59,274 nt of DNA from an uncultured Lachnospiraceae bacterium. GTDB taxonomy: Bacteria; Bacillota; Clostridia; Lachnospirales; Lachnospiraceae. The notes beneath the pieces were generated by a model. The model did not search any database. It was not told the DNA's origin and saw only the letters and a list, made by a program, of their open reading frames with translations. This document shows positions 1-8,310 of this stretch, piece by piece. The stretch spans positions 1-59,274 of the forward strand of contig CATLBW010000002.1 in assembly GCA_949879775.1 (NCBI GenBank). Reading direction: 5' to 3'. A program made the position numbers and the translations under genes. Each line of letters opens with the position of its first letter. The first letter of the stretch is position 1.

Positions 1-111
1 AAGATTGTGCTACAATATCTTGAGGCGATGCGGCGCATCGTTGATAGATATTGTGGTGCAAGATTGAGGAAATTGGCCTGCAAGGGAAATTCAGACCTTT
101 TGACACCCTAA
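1..111 (+). CDS. possible C-terminal end of a plus-strand gene (partial)
   Basis: Frame 1 is open from the window edge to a TAA at 109-111 and would encode the last 36 residues of a basic, helical-looking protein (it contains EAMRRIVDRYCGARLRKL). I do not recognise the family. A bidirectional terminator follows directly at 124-162, which is what one expects between convergent genes and is the main support for a real gene end here. The stretch also holds a strong inverted repeat, so it may be non-coding instead. Confidence 0.3.
   Translation, partial: KIVLQYLEAMRRIVDRYCGARLRKLACKGNSDLLTP
12..54. repeat. long imperfect inverted repeat
   Basis: ACAATATCT (12-20) pairs with AGATATTGT (46-54), and an inner CGATGC pairs with GCATCG. 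The outer TGC...GCA also pairs loosely. The result is a two-part stem of roughly 15 pairs. It may be part of an RNA structure, a remnant of a small palindromic mobile repeat, or chance in a coding end. Confidence 0.45.
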
Positions 112-123
112 TCCTATAAGATA

Positions 124-162
124 AAAACAAAAGGCACAGGCTAAGCCCGCACCTTTTGTTTT
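124..162 (-). terminator. bidirectional Rho-independent terminator
   Basis: AAAACAAAAGG (124-134) and CCTTTTGTTTT (152-162) form a perfect 11-pair stem, with a further GGCT/AGCC pairing in the loop. T-rich tails follow in both directions. It lies just past the stop of the anti-sigma gene on the minus strand and can also end transcription from the left on the plus strand. Confidence 0.8.
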
Positions 163-186
163 CGTACCACTTTATCTGCCACGCCT

Positions 187-1365
187 CTACGGAACCTGGA
201 ACCCAATACTTGCAAGGGTAACCTGGTCTTCATCCTTTGTCGTCACCTCAAAGGCCAAATCCTTTTCGCCATCATAGAGCACCATAATCTGCATCGTTGA
301 CGTGCCGTCCTCATGCATATCCGTCTTCTGGTTCATCCACTGAAGCCAATTGCCCTGGCTGTCCTTAATTCCCATATCCGGGTCATTGTACGGGTCATTG
401 TACGGCTCTTTCGTGAAGTCTGGAAGCTCAACCTCAACGACAAGCCCTGCCTTTGTCTTCACTGCGCTCTTTACGGTAATCCCATTTTCTTCTTTATTAA
501 TATCAAAGGATTCATTGTTTGATTTATCAACGGTTACCGGGAACTTTAAATGCCAGTCGCCTTCCACTTTGCCCGTGCTCACATACTCCCCAGACTCATC
601 CCACTCATCCCAGAGGTAACCTACAAACTGCTTTACGTCCCAATCTACGACAAGCGTATCTTTTTCGCCGGCCTTCAAATCTATCGGCTTCTCCTGGATA
701 TCGGTCGGATTTATCAAGTCGATCTGGTTAATCGTCACAAAGGAGCCGTCTTTTGATTTATCAAATGCCTTCGATGCATAGCCCGACAACTGTGCGCCAT
801 CCACAAATATGGATGGGTTAGCCCCCTCTTTCGTCTCCACGATAATCCCATCCGCTTTATTCAGAGTCTCGTTATCAGTCTTAATGGACGCGGTATAATA
901 GAGGACATAACCGTCGCAATAGACATCGGAAACGGAAACTGTCACGCCATTGTTCTCCATAGTCGTCACATAACCGCCCTGCTCCTGCCGCTTGCCCACT
1001 TCATCCTTCACAGCCGTCGCGCTCTTGCCAAGCTTCGTATACATTTCTGTATCTTCTTTCTCGTATTTCTCACCCTGCGCATTCTCAACTAGATTGCCAA
1101 ATACATTGCTGAAAATCTCTTTTGCCAAAACCGGGTTTGCCAAGCTTGTAACGCCAACCGTCACCGCACACGCCGCTGCCATCCCTGCCGCTGCTTTCCA
1201 CACTCTGCCCTTTTTATTTTTATTTTCCTTATTTCCCATCCTTCTTACCTCCATCAAAACCTTCTGTTTATGATAATCTTTTTCCCGGGAGGACAATTCT
1301 GTCTGCTCATATTCCCTGAAATCAGTTTCCACTTCATTCAGTAACTGATAAATGTTTTTCTTCAT
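187..1365 (-). CDS. DUF4179-type anti-sigma factor
   Basis: A 392-residue membrane protein, probably the anti-sigma partner of the ECF sigma factor encoded just upstream. The N-terminus is a short cytoplasmic, charged helical region, followed by a basic stop-transfer patch and one hydrophobic segment (AAAGMAAACAVTVGVTSLA, about residues 57-75). The rest is extracellular and beta-rich, as in DUF4179 proteins with a DUF5643-like C-terminus. The start was placed at the ATG at 1365, 7 bases after a GAGGTG ribosome binding site; a GTG at 1371 overlaps the sigma stop codon and has poorer spacing. The tight coupling to the sigma gene supports the pairing. The signal sensed is unknown. Confidence 0.8.
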   Translation of the reverse strand: MKKNIYQLLNEVETDFREYEQTELSSREKDYHKQKVLMEVRRMGNKENKNKKGRVWKAAAGMAAACAVTVGVTSLANPVLAKEIFSNVFGNLVENAQGEKYEKEDTEMYTKLGKSATAVKDEVGKRQEQGGYVTTMENNGVTVSVSDVYCDGYVLYYTASIKTDNETLNKADGIIVETKEGANPSIFVDGAQLSGYASKAFDKSKDGSFVTINQIDLINPTDIQEKPIDLKAGEKDTLVVDWDVKQFVGYLWDEWDESGEYVSTGKVEGDWHLKFPVTVDKSNNESFDINKEENGITVKSAVKTKAGLVVEVELPDFTKEPYNDPYNDPDMGIKDSQGNWLQWMNQKTDMHEDGTSTMQIMVLYDGEKDLAFEVTTKDEDQVTLASIGFQVP

Positions 1366-1367
1366 TA

Positions 1368-1919
1368 TCACACACCTCTTTCTAATCGGAATTGCCTGCG
1401 GAGTTTCCGTTTGCTCCTGGACAGTCGGTTATAGATTACTTCTTTTTTCATTCCGGTCTCCCGGCTGACCTGTTCCACGGACTGCTCTTCCACATATAGC
1501 CTCATAAACAATTCCCGATCGACAGGCTTTAACGTATCCAGCATCTTTTCCACTTCCTCTGAAATTTCCTGCTCTATCATAGCCGCGATTCTGTGGTCTT
1601 CCCTGGCAATCACAGTATCTTCAATATCCACGGTCGTAAGTTCCCGCTGATACTGCCGCAGATAATCAATTGCCCGATACCTCGCAATGGCGGCCGCCCA
1701 ATTTTTAAACGAATTTTTGCTTTCATCAAAGTCGGAAATATTCTGCCAGATTTTCAAAAGCACATCATCCAAACACTCCTCCTGCCGTCCCGGCAAACAG
1801 AAAAGTTGTTTGCGTATGACGGACTTCAATAAGCCGCCGTATGCGTCAATCACATATAAAAGCGCTTTTTCATTATGCAGTTGTAATTGCCGAATATAAT
1901 TGTGCTCTCCTATCTTCAT
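1368..1919 (-). CDS. ECF-family RNA polymerase sigma factor
   Basis: A 183-residue sigma-70 family protein of the extracytoplasmic function group. Region 2 is seen around residues 25-95 (LDDVLLKIWQNISDFDES...FKNWAAAIARYRAIDYLRQ split by a few residues) and region 4 around 125-180, with a helix-turn-helix (SVEQVSRETGMKKEVIYNRLSRSKRKLR). Region 3 is absent, as expected. It overlaps the start of the anti-sigma gene, so the two are co-transcribed and translationally coupled. A sigma-A-type promoter lies 85 bases upstream, with no obvious ECF self-promoter. The regulon is unknown; nothing ties it directly to the glycan island. Confidence 0.88.
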   Translation of the reverse strand: MKIGEHNYIRQLQLHNEKALLYVIDAYGGLLKSVIRKQLFCLPGRQEECLDDVLLKIWQNISDFDESKNSFKNWAAAIARYRAIDYLRQYQRELTTVDIEDTVIAREDHRIAAMIEQEISEEVEKMLDTLKPVDRELFMRLYVEEQSVEQVSRETGMKKEVIYNRLSRSKRKLRRQFRLERGV

Positions 1920-2004
1920 AAATCATCCTCTTTTCCAGACCTGCGCGCGGTTGGTTTTGTAATTACACTTATTATTACGGATGGAGGGTGGGGAATCTAT
2001 CAAA

Positions 2005-2033
2005 ATTATATAAACTTTATTCCCAAAAATCAA
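2005..2033 (-). promoter_or_regulatory. sigma-A promoter of the ECF sigma/anti-sigma operon
   Basis: On the minus strand TTGATT (2028-2033) and TATAAT (2005-2010) are separated by 17 bases. It points at the sigma-factor gene, with an untranslated leader of about 75 bases. The leader is otherwise unremarkable. Confidence 0.6.
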
Positions 2034-2044
2034 ATATGACAGGC

Positions 2045-2069
2045 AAAAAAAGTTGCCATGTTATGGCAA
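2045..2069 (-). terminator. second, smaller terminator hairpin
   Basis: TTGCCAT (2053-2059) and ATGGCAA (2063-2069) form a 7-pair stem with a 3-base loop. On the minus strand it is followed by C and seven T. It sits between the main terminator of the 2.2-6.9 kb operon and the sigma-factor promoter, so it probably acts as a back-up terminator. The same palindrome could instead be an operator. Confidence 0.45.
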
Positions 2070-2140
2070 GGAGACTACGATATCCTCTTGTTCTTCCATA
2101 AACGACCTGTCGCGCTCCTCCAATGAATGCAGAAATAAAA

Positions 2141-2194
2141 ATACCCCCTTTCAGTAAGAATCATGCCAGCCTAATTCTTACTAAAAAGGAGTAT
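2141..2194 (-). terminator. Rho-independent terminator of the adenylation operon
   Basis: AGTAAGAAT (2153-2161) pairs with ATTCTTACT (2174-2182), extended by ATACCCCCTTT/AAAAGGAGTAT outside. It lies 24 bases past the stop of the DUF4910 gene and ends the four-gene operon. Confidence 0.75.
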
Positions 2195-2217
2195 CTTTAT
2201 CGCTAACCTTAACTGCC

Positions 2218-3486
2218 TCAAACACGGTCTATCCGTTCAATTAAGTTATTCTGGAGTAATTTCTCCGCAATAAGGATAAGCTCTTCCACAGGGACCTCAA
2301 TCCTATTACTGATATCAATCATATCATTCGTCCCATCCGCATAAGCCACGAAATTAGTGAGCGCCCGGACGCTATCATAGCTTCCCTTCTGGCTCACTGT
2401 AGGATATAGGCCTCTTCGCCCATACTGCGGTTCGCACAAACATTTCACCCGATAATAACCATTGTGTTCTAAAGCATGGATGCATTTTTTCATTAACTCC
2501 ACAGTGCCTCTCATCCCCTCTTCAGATATCAGGTTCAAGTCATCCTTTGATGTATGGTATTCCGGATATTCCCCATACTTTGATCTGCATACCGCACATA
2601 CCGGCAAATCCACCCCCGGAAAGTTATATTGCCTCTCATCGGAACCACGCTCTAAAAAACTATACCGTTTATAATCCGGATAATGGTAATGCAATACATT
2701 CTGCAATAAACGGTCAGCCAACGTATTTCCATACCTTGATTCCACAATAGAGTAAGTACGCTCATCTCCTACACACGATAAAAGAAAACCCGCTACTGTA
2801 TTTTTCTTCATGATATCAATATTCCTGCTTAGGTAAGTAATCGACCCTATTGTTTCCGGAAGGAATACAATCCGATAAGTATATCTGGCGGGCTGTAAGG
2901 ACTTTAACCATTTTGCCAGCTCAATTGCCACGCAGGGACCCGAAACCTCGTTATTTGCCATAGACGGATGGCAGATATAAGTTGACAACAACACTTCTTT
3001 GTCAGTTTCACCATTAAGTATTATTTCGCCATATGTTAAACTGCCCTTTTTTAATTCACTTTTAATTACGCAATGGTAACGGTCTTCCGGTAAAGAAGCC
3101 AACTGGTTCTCACTCATGCAAAACCCGCTTCTGCGGCAATAATAGGATGTGACATAGGGAATCACGTCCGGCTGATCCTTTTGCGTATATACAATGCTTT
3201 TCAACTCTTCTAAGCCAACGTACCGATCCATCGGCATAGAATACCCCATCACATGCAGGTTACTCTTTTTAAAATCGACAATTCTCTCTCCCTTAGAATT
3301 TTCAATATATGCATCGTCGATATTCCACTCATCCGGCACCTCCCAGTCAAACACCTTCGTCCCAGACTCCACCTCATATATTTTCAGCTCAGGACACTCC
3401 TGTTGCAAAATTTGCAGCGTCTTCCTCACCCCATCCCCAGTAATGCTCCGACAAATGGGAAATAATTTTTCCGCTAGCTGATACAT
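2218..3486 (-). CDS. DUF4910 aminopeptidase-like protein with winged-helix C-terminus
   Basis: A 422-residue protein of the DUF4910/DUF2172 family, related to M28 zinc aminopeptidases and often found in surface-polysaccharide loci. The M28-like metal ligands appear largely kept: H173 (ICHPS), E211 (FLPETIG), D283 (GSDERQY) and H311 (PEYHTSKDD). The usual central Asp is replaced in the segment MANNEVSG. The C-terminal 70 residues look like a small winged helix. It is the last gene of an operon with an adenylating enzyme, a carrier protein and an N-acyltransferase. I infer that it acts on an amide or aminoacyl bond, perhaps proofreading or trimming aminoacylated sugars; no substrate has been shown. 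RBS GGAAGGGAG lies before the ATG. Confidence 0.78.
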   Translation of the reverse strand: MYQLAEKLFPICRSITGDGVRKTLQILQQECPELKIYEVESGTKVFDWEVPDEWNIDDAYIENSKGERIVDFKKSNLHVMGYSMPMDRYVGLEELKSIVYTQKDQPDVIPYVTSYYCRRSGFCMSENQLASLPEDRYHCVIKSELKKGSLTYGEIILNGETDKEVLLSTYICHPSMANNEVSGPCVAIELAKWLKSLQPARYTYRIVFLPETIGSITYLSRNIDIMKKNTVAGFLLSCVGDERTYSIVESRYGNTLADRLLQNVLHYHYPDYKRYSFLERGSDERQYNFPGVDLPVCAVCRSKYGEYPEYHTSKDDLNLISEEGMRGTVELMKKCIHALEHNGYYRVKCLCEPQYGRRGLYPTVSQKGSYDSVRALTNFVAYADGTNDMIDISNRIEVPVEELILIAEKLLQNNLIERIDRV

Positions 3487-3519
3487 ATCACATTCTCCCT
3501 TCCATATCCTCCTACACTG

Positions 3520-4302
3520 CTACACCGGCTGTCCTTTATAACGGTAAATATTTCGGCAGTCATTGTATTGGATATCCATTCTTAACAGTTCCATCACTTC
3601 TCTTAATTCCATTACATGGAACGGTACTCCATTTATGATGGTTGTCTGGCAAACTCCCAACTGTCCCATAATTTTATCAAAAGGTTCTGTTTGCTCTTCG
3701 GCATCCATCGCCAAATCCCTTACATACATCGAATATGTCTTGCGGCTTAGGTTCCCTTCCTGGTCTATATAATCTGCCGTAAATTCCTTGTTATAGCGGA
3801 AAGGCACTCCAAATACCTGCTCGGCATGATGCAACAAAGTCAGCCCCCGCATAGGCGGCAATCCAACCACCAGAGCTTTTGCGCTATTTTTATACATATA
3901 ATCAAAAAGGCTTCCCTCCCCAAAACTGTTTGGCGGATCCAGTTGTGCCAATTCATTCGCCATCTTCCCCCGCACTGCAAATGAGTAGATTGGATGCTTT
4001 GTCCTTACATACCGGCTATCTGTTAAAGCATAACCTCCCAGCGCCCCCGTTTCACACCGCGTGCGTTTGTAATCAAATGTCTCCCCTCTGCAAAATCCCC
4101 AATTAAAGGTAGGGAGCATCAAGGTTCCCTCTTCTCCCAACACTTCCATCAACCCGTCCAAGAAACCTTTCCGGTCAAACCTCTCCCCACTCCGCTTTGC
4201 TTGTTTCGCCAATTCCAAAATATCAGATACCAAATATATGATATCTCCCTTTTTTATCTGATTTAACTCGCCTGCTATTAAACTGCATGAAACATAACCC
4301 AT
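3520..4302 (-). CDS. AAC(3)-family N-acyltransferase
   Basis: A 260-residue member of the aminoglycoside 3-N-acetyltransferase (YokD/FrbF) family. Family marks include PTFNWGF (64-70), the conserved His in TKHPIYSFAVRG (H103) and LLHHAEQVFGVPFRY (H158-H159, E161). In sugar-modification clusters such proteins usually acylate an amino sugar rather than an antibiotic, so antibiotic resistance is unlikely. Its neighbours are a carrier-protein/methyltransferase fusion and an amino-acid adenylating enzyme. It is therefore a good candidate for moving the carrier-bound acyl or aminoacyl group onto the amino group of a sugar such as a pseudaminic-acid precursor. That is inference from context. The gene starts 16 bases after the stop of the fusion gene. 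Confidence 0.82.
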   Translation of the reverse strand: MGYVSCSLIAGELNQIKKGDIIYLVSDILELAKQAKRSGERFDRKGFLDGLMEVLGEEGTLMLPTFNWGFCRGETFDYKRTRCETGALGGYALTDSRYVRTKHPIYSFAVRGKMANELAQLDPPNSFGEGSLFDYMYKNSAKALVVGLPPMRGLTLLHHAEQVFGVPFRYNKEFTADYIDQEGNLSRKTYSMYVRDLAMDAEEQTEPFDKIMGQLGVCQTTIINGVPFHVMELREVMELLRMDIQYNDCRNIYRYKGQPV

Positions 4303-4320
4303 TCTGACTTACCTTCTTTT

Positions 4321-5244
4321 TTAATTTTTTGTGCCAATAAAGTGAAACGAAACATTATCGCCTTCCAGTTCCAATATAGTGCGTTTTATCTGTTTCATAT
4401 GGAACATATTAAAATTCTCCATTAATTCATCCTTATCTTCTAACACATACACTTTCAGCGGCTCATTGACGCTGCCCGTCATCTCCACGCTTATCTGCTC
4501 CCCCCGTCCGACGCTGCCCTTATATTTCCCATAAGTGCCCGAACCATAAGATACCCAATTGGCATAGATAACGCCTGTTTCGCTCATTGCATCCCGAAAC
4601 AGCCCCAAAACCCGCTGCACATCCCTTTTAGAAAAGTAATACAATACCTCAGACGCCACTATTAAATCAAATTCTGTTTCAAACAGCCCACGCAAACTAT
4701 CCATTTTCAAGACATCGCAAGCCTTAAAATGCGTTTCGTCAAACCCATTGATATCTATGCATTTCTCAATTGCGGTTTCCGATATGTCAATCCCATATAC
4801 ATCAAATCCCTGCCCCTCAAAAAATTTTGTATTTGCCCCTAAGCTGCATCCAAAGTCCAACATTTTTAGCCTCCGTCCCTTTCCATCCGGAAGCAACGGC
4901 CGCACATAATTAAAATAGTAAGAAATAATATTGGAATCCGGGTAACGGTTCCCCCACCCATTCTTATATACGTCTGAAAAACTCTTTCCGTTTGAGTCAA
5001 TATACCCGCTTTCTGTTTCATTTATAATGTTTCTTACGAAACTTATTATTGTTTCCTTATTGGCAAAATTCTCTATTACCACCAAGTCCGGGTCTATCGT
5101 GATTCCAAAGGCATCCTCCAACTCCGTTACCAGCTCCATAATTTGAAGTGAATCCAATATCCCTTCCTGGCACATGTTATCCCCCTCATAAGCAATAATA
5201 TCCCCATTTATCTCCTGCAAAATTTTTAATATTTTTTCTTCCAT
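4321..5244 (-). CDS. acyl/peptidyl carrier protein fused to a SAM methyltransferase
   Basis: A 307-residue two-domain protein. Residues 1-78 are a phosphopantetheine carrier domain with the attachment motif GILDSLQIMEL (S32). Residues about 95-307 are a class I SAM methyltransferase with motif I LDFGCSLGAN (129-138), an acidic motif II (VYGIDIS) and LIVASEVLYYF. The adenylating enzyme is encoded 23 bases upstream and an N-acyltransferase follows. The simplest reading is that an amino acid is loaded on S32, methylated while bound by the fused domain, and then transferred to a sugar. This resembles N-methylated aminoacyl groups known on clostridial flagellar glycans. The substrate and the atom methylated cannot be read from sequence. 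The fusion itself is directly visible: one uninterrupted frame. Confidence 0.85.
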   Translation of the reverse strand: MEEKILKILQEINGDIIAYEGDNMCQEGILDSLQIMELVTELEDAFGITIDPDLVVIENFANKETIISFVRNIINETESGYIDSNGKSFSDVYKNGWGNRYPDSNIISYYFNYVRPLLPDGKGRRLKMLDFGCSLGANTKFFEGQGFDVYGIDISETAIEKCIDINGFDETHFKACDVLKMDSLRGLFETEFDLIVASEVLYYFSKRDVQRVLGLFRDAMSETGVIYANWVSYGSGTYGKYKGSVGRGEQISVEMTGSVNEPLKVYVLEDKDELMENFNMFHMKQIKRTILELEGDNVSFHFIGTKN

Positions 5245-5267
5245 ATCCCTTCGTCCCTTTCTATCTA

Positions 5268-6782
5268 TTATCCTGACAAATACTTCTTCAACTGTACCCT
5301 GTCTATTTTTCCATTCACATTTAAAGGCACTTGCTCCATATATAAAACTTTTCCTGGAAGCATATATTCCGGCAGCATATCTTTTAATTGTTCATGGAGT
5401 TCCCCCTTCGGAATATCCTTATCTATAAAAAGCACAATCTGGGAATGTCCTTCATCATATAAACAACAGCACCTGGTAATTTCCGCAAGCGATGACACCA
5501 CTGTTTCAATTTCCCCAAGCTCTATCCTATATCCCATATGTTTGATTTGGAAATCTTTACGTGAGAGGTAAACCAATTCCCCGCGTTCGTTATATTTCAC
5601 CAAGTCCCCTGTACGGTATATTTTTTCTTCATAAGCATGGTTTAAGGGATTCTGTACAAAGGCCTCTCTTGTCTTTTCAGGATTATTGAAATATCCCGCT
5701 GCAACTCCTGTCCCCCTTATGCACAACTCGCCCGTCACCTCACTCTCCGTCACCAGGCTGTCATGATTGTCTAATACTAAAATCCCTGTATTTTTCATCG
5801 GGAAACCAATCGGAAGCGTCTCATAATCCTCAAATTCCCGATCAACAATATAATATGTGCTCGCATATACCGTCTCCGTTGGCCCATATAAATTTGCATA
5901 TACAATATCCGGCAAATAACGCCTCCAAATATTTAATTGCTTATTCGGCATAGGCTCGCCACAAAAGATCACCCTTTTCAATACGCTTGACAGATCCACC
6001 TTCGCAAGCGCTTTTAATTTTGAAACAACTATAAGCGCCGACGGCACCCAGATAAGGGTGTTGATCTGTTTTTCTTTTATATACTCCAACAAGCGGACCG
6101 GCTGCATAAACAAAATTTTAGGTATGATATATAAAGCACCCCCAAGCTTCATGCTCAAATAAATATCCGGCACAGAGGCGTCAAAAAAAAATGGGGCCTG
6201 GTTACCAAATTTATCATCCTGGGACATGGAAAAAGTATCGGTAAACCAGTCCATGCAGTCAATAACTCCCCTATGGGTGACGCTCACCCCTTTTGGCATC
6301 CCTGTTGACCCAGATGTAAACAAAACATATAATAAATCCGTATCAACAATGCCTGACTTCCTATTTTCCACTTCACTATCCTGCGCCAGCGCCTCCACAG
6401 CTTCATACAAAATATACTGTCCCTGGAAATCAAATTCTTCAAAGCCCTTTTTTAATTCCGCAGATGTGATGACTACTTTAGGCTGCAGGGCTTCTAAAAT
6501 TTTACTGACACGCTGCTTGGGCATATCAGTATCTATCGGTGAATAAAAGTTCCCGCTATATGCAATTCCCATAAAAGAAACCAGCGCCTTAACGCCCTTT
6601 TCCAGATACACGACGACTGCTTGCCTGCTTCCAAGCCCACAGGAAATAATTTTCTTTGCCAGCCCGATTGCTTTATCATGATACTGGCGGTAGGTTATTT
6701 GCTCATGTTCATCATAAATCGCCAGTTGTTCCCCGTATTGAGCGCTGTTTTTATCCAGCCATTCTATAACACTTGCCTGCAT
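5268..6782 (-). CDS. DltA-like amino acid adenylating enzyme
   Basis: A stand-alone 504-residue adenylation domain that would activate an amino acid with ATP and load it on the carrier domain encoded next. Core motifs in order: FTSGSTGMPKG (155-165), FFFDASVPDIY with the amine-binding Asp D201, FCGEPMPN (273-280), YGPTE (299-303), YRTGD (389-393), GYRIELGEIE (417-426), and the catalytic Lys in NGKIDR near the C-terminus. The length and the NQAPF...FD and FCGE motifs match DltA (D-alanine-carrier ligase), so a small or D-amino acid is plausible. The gene is first in its operon, with a sigma-A promoter at 6894-6922 and an AGGAGA binding site. A paralogue lies at 57.2-58.7 kb. Confidence 0.88.
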   Translation of the reverse strand: MQASVIEWLDKNSAQYGEQLAIYDEHEQITYRQYHDKAIGLAKKIISCGLGSRQAVVVYLEKGVKALVSFMGIAYSGNFYSPIDTDMPKQRVSKILEALQPKVVITSAELKKGFEEFDFQGQYILYEAVEALAQDSEVENRKSGIVDTDLLYVLFTSGSTGMPKGVSVTHRGVIDCMDWFTDTFSMSQDDKFGNQAPFFFDASVPDIYLSMKLGGALYIIPKILFMQPVRLLEYIKEKQINTLIWVPSALIVVSKLKALAKVDLSSVLKRVIFCGEPMPNKQLNIWRRYLPDIVYANLYGPTETVYASTYYIVDREFEDYETLPIGFPMKNTGILVLDNHDSLVTESEVTGELCIRGTGVAAGYFNNPEKTREAFVQNPLNHAYEEKIYRTGDLVKYNERGELVYLSRKDFQIKHMGYRIELGEIETVVSSLAEITRCCCLYDEGHSQIVLFIDKDIPKGELHEQLKDMLPEYMLPGKVLYMEQVPLNVNGKIDRVQLKKYLSG

Positions 6783-6893
6783 ATTGCCTATCTCCTATAT
6801 TCTTTCTAAACCGCCAAACAACCAAAATCCCGTAAATATCCCCTCATTATCCCTCCTGCAAGACACACAAGGCGACCTATTTTATTTTTATAT

Positions 6894-6922
6894 ATTTTAG
6901 CATAACCAAAATGAATTAGCAA
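6894..6922 (-). promoter_or_regulatory. sigma-A promoter of the adenylation operon
   Basis: On the minus strand TTGCTA (6917-6922) and TAAAAT (6894-6899) are 17 bases apart, with an extended TG just before the -10. It lies between the rplL terminator and the adenylating-enzyme start, leaving a leader of about 100 bases. The rest of the 6783-7080 gap holds only the rplL terminator. Confidence 0.7.
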
Positions 6923-7002
6923 CACAATTATAAACGAAGCGTACGCCTCACAAAATGGCATATATCCCCTCAATTAATCTATTTTAGAAAGAAAAAATAG
7001 CA

Positions 7003-7042
7003 AAAAAAGTAGGCTTCCAGCAAAATAAATTTGCTGAAAGCC
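7003..7042 (-). terminator. Rho-independent terminator of the rplJL operon
   Basis: GGCTTTCAGCAAA (minus strand, 7042-7030) pairs with TTTTGCTGGAAGCC (7025-7012) and is followed by TACTTTTTTT. It cleanly ends the ribosomal cluster after rplL, so rpoB is not co-transcribed here. Confidence 0.85.
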
Positions 7043-7080
7043 CATCTCTTTACACTTACACGTTACAATACTGGCCGCAA

Positions 7081-7458
7081 TTATTTTAATGTTACTTTTG
7101 CGCCTTCTGCCTCTAACTTAGCCTTAATATCTTCTGCTTCTGCTTTCTCAGCGCCTTCCTTGACAACCTTAGGAGCTCCGTCAACGACTTCCTTCGCTTC
7201 TTTCAGGCCTAAGCCGGTTACTTCACGGACAACCTTGATAACCTTAACTTTGTTCGGTCCAACTTCAGTCAGCTCAACATCAAAGTCAGTCTTCTCTTCT
7301 GCTGCGCCTGCTCCGTCGCCGCCTGCTGCTGCAACTACAACGCCTGCTGCTGCAGATACGCCGAATTCTTCTTCACATGCTTTTACTAACTCGTTTAACT
7401 CTAATACGCTTAACTCTTTAATAGCCTCAATAAATTCTTCTGTTGTCAACTTTGCCAT
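7081..7458 (-). CDS. rplL: 50S ribosomal protein L7/L12
   Basis: A 125-residue stalk protein of the large subunit that recruits translation GTPases. The N-terminal dimerisation helix region ([20 protein letters not shown]) is followed by an Ala/Gly-rich hinge (residues about 35-55) and the conserved globular C-terminus ([14 protein letters not shown] stretch, [16 protein letters not shown]). RBS GGAGG lies 8 bases before the ATG. It follows rplJ by 97 bases and is the last gene of the cluster; a strong terminator comes next, and rpoB is not adjacent. Confidence 0.97.
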   Translation of the reverse strand: MAKLTTEEFIEAIKELSVLELNELVKACEEEFGVSAAAGVVVAAAGGDGAGAAEEKTDFDVELTEVGPNKVKVIKVVREVTGLGLKEAKEVVDGAPKVVKEGAEKAEAEDIKAKLEAEGAKVTLK

Positions 7459-7555
7459 TATTGTTTACCTCCATTTTGTTATTATAATTTCAATTACATA
7501 CATTCAACAACGATAGCCTGCTTTCGCTAAGCCGCTTAAAACCCCGCTAATCGCA

Positions 7556-8110
7556 TTAAGCCTCAGCCGGCGCTTCTTCTGCAGCCGGAGCTTCCTCAGC
7601 CGAAGCTGCTGCAGCCGCTGCCTCTCCGCCGCCCTGTTCAGCAATCTGGTTAAGAACACGTGCCAGGTTGGTAATCGGAGACTGGATGCTTCCAAGCAAT
7701 TTGGAGAGCAATTCTTCCCTGGATGGAACGCTTGCGATTGCCTTAATGCCTTCTGCATCATAGAAAGTTCCCTCTACCACGCCTGCTTTCAGCTCTAACG
7801 CCTGAGCATTCTTGGCGAATTTTGCAAGAATCCTTGCTGGTGCAGTTGCATCATCTTTAGATACTGCAATTGCATTCGGCCCTTCTAACAAAGAAGACAT
7901 ACTCTCAAAGTCTGTTCCCTTGAAGGCAAAATTCATCAGGGTATTCTTATAAACTTTATAAGTAACGCCAGCTTCTCTTAACTGCCTGCGCAACTGTGTA
8001 TCCTGTTCTACAGTCAATCCACGATAATCCACTAACACAACGCTCTGCGCATCTTTGATGTAATCAGATATTTCCTGTACGATAGGCTGCTTTAATTCTA
8101 CTTTTGCCAC
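7556..8110 (-). CDS. rplJ: 50S ribosomal protein L10
   Basis: A 184-residue protein that anchors L7/L12 dimers on the ribosome. The N-terminal globular part has the typical YRGLTV and YKVYKNTL motifs; the C-terminal helix carries the stalk-binding region, ending in an unusually Ala/Glu-rich tail (EEAPAAEEAPAEA). It starts with GTG at 8110, preceded by AGGAGG with 10-base spacing. Expression is probably autoregulated through the L10 leader upstream and driven by a dedicated promoter. Confidence 0.97.
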   Translation of the reverse strand: MAKVELKQPIVQEISDYIKDAQSVVLVDYRGLTVEQDTQLRRQLREAGVTYKVYKNTLMNFAFKGTDFESMSSLLEGPNAIAVSKDDATAPARILAKFAKNAQALELKAGVVEGTFYDAEGIKAIASVPSREELLSKLLGSIQSPITNLARVLNQIAEQGGGEAAAAAASAEEAPAAEEAPAEA

Positions 8111-8310
8111 GAATCGTGCACCTCCTTATTTTCTATTTTGGAACAAAGCGGACAAGTCCGCATCATCTCCCTAGGTCCCTCATCCTTAAGGGACTTGGAC
8201 GATTTATTGCGCCGAGCACAATTGCGAAGCAATATATACCTCTTGTGCGAGTGCGCATATTATTTTTATCTTATAGGAAGACGCTTTCACGCATTAGCGT
8301 TACATAAGAT

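Noticed and set aside
3520..4302. An aminoglycoside resistance gene
   Set aside because: It belongs to the AAC(3) fold family, but such proteins are common in polysaccharide loci and its operon is about amino-acid and sugar chemistry.
5268..6782. A dltA gene for teichoic acid D-alanylation
   Set aside because: dltB, dltC and dltD are not next to it; instead a carrier-methyltransferase fusion and an N-acyltransferase follow, so I call it DltA-like only.
7504..7761. An 85-codon minus-strand frame overlapping the end of rplJ
   Set aside because: It lies in another frame of rplJ and has an arginine/leucine-repeat composition typical of a frame shadow.
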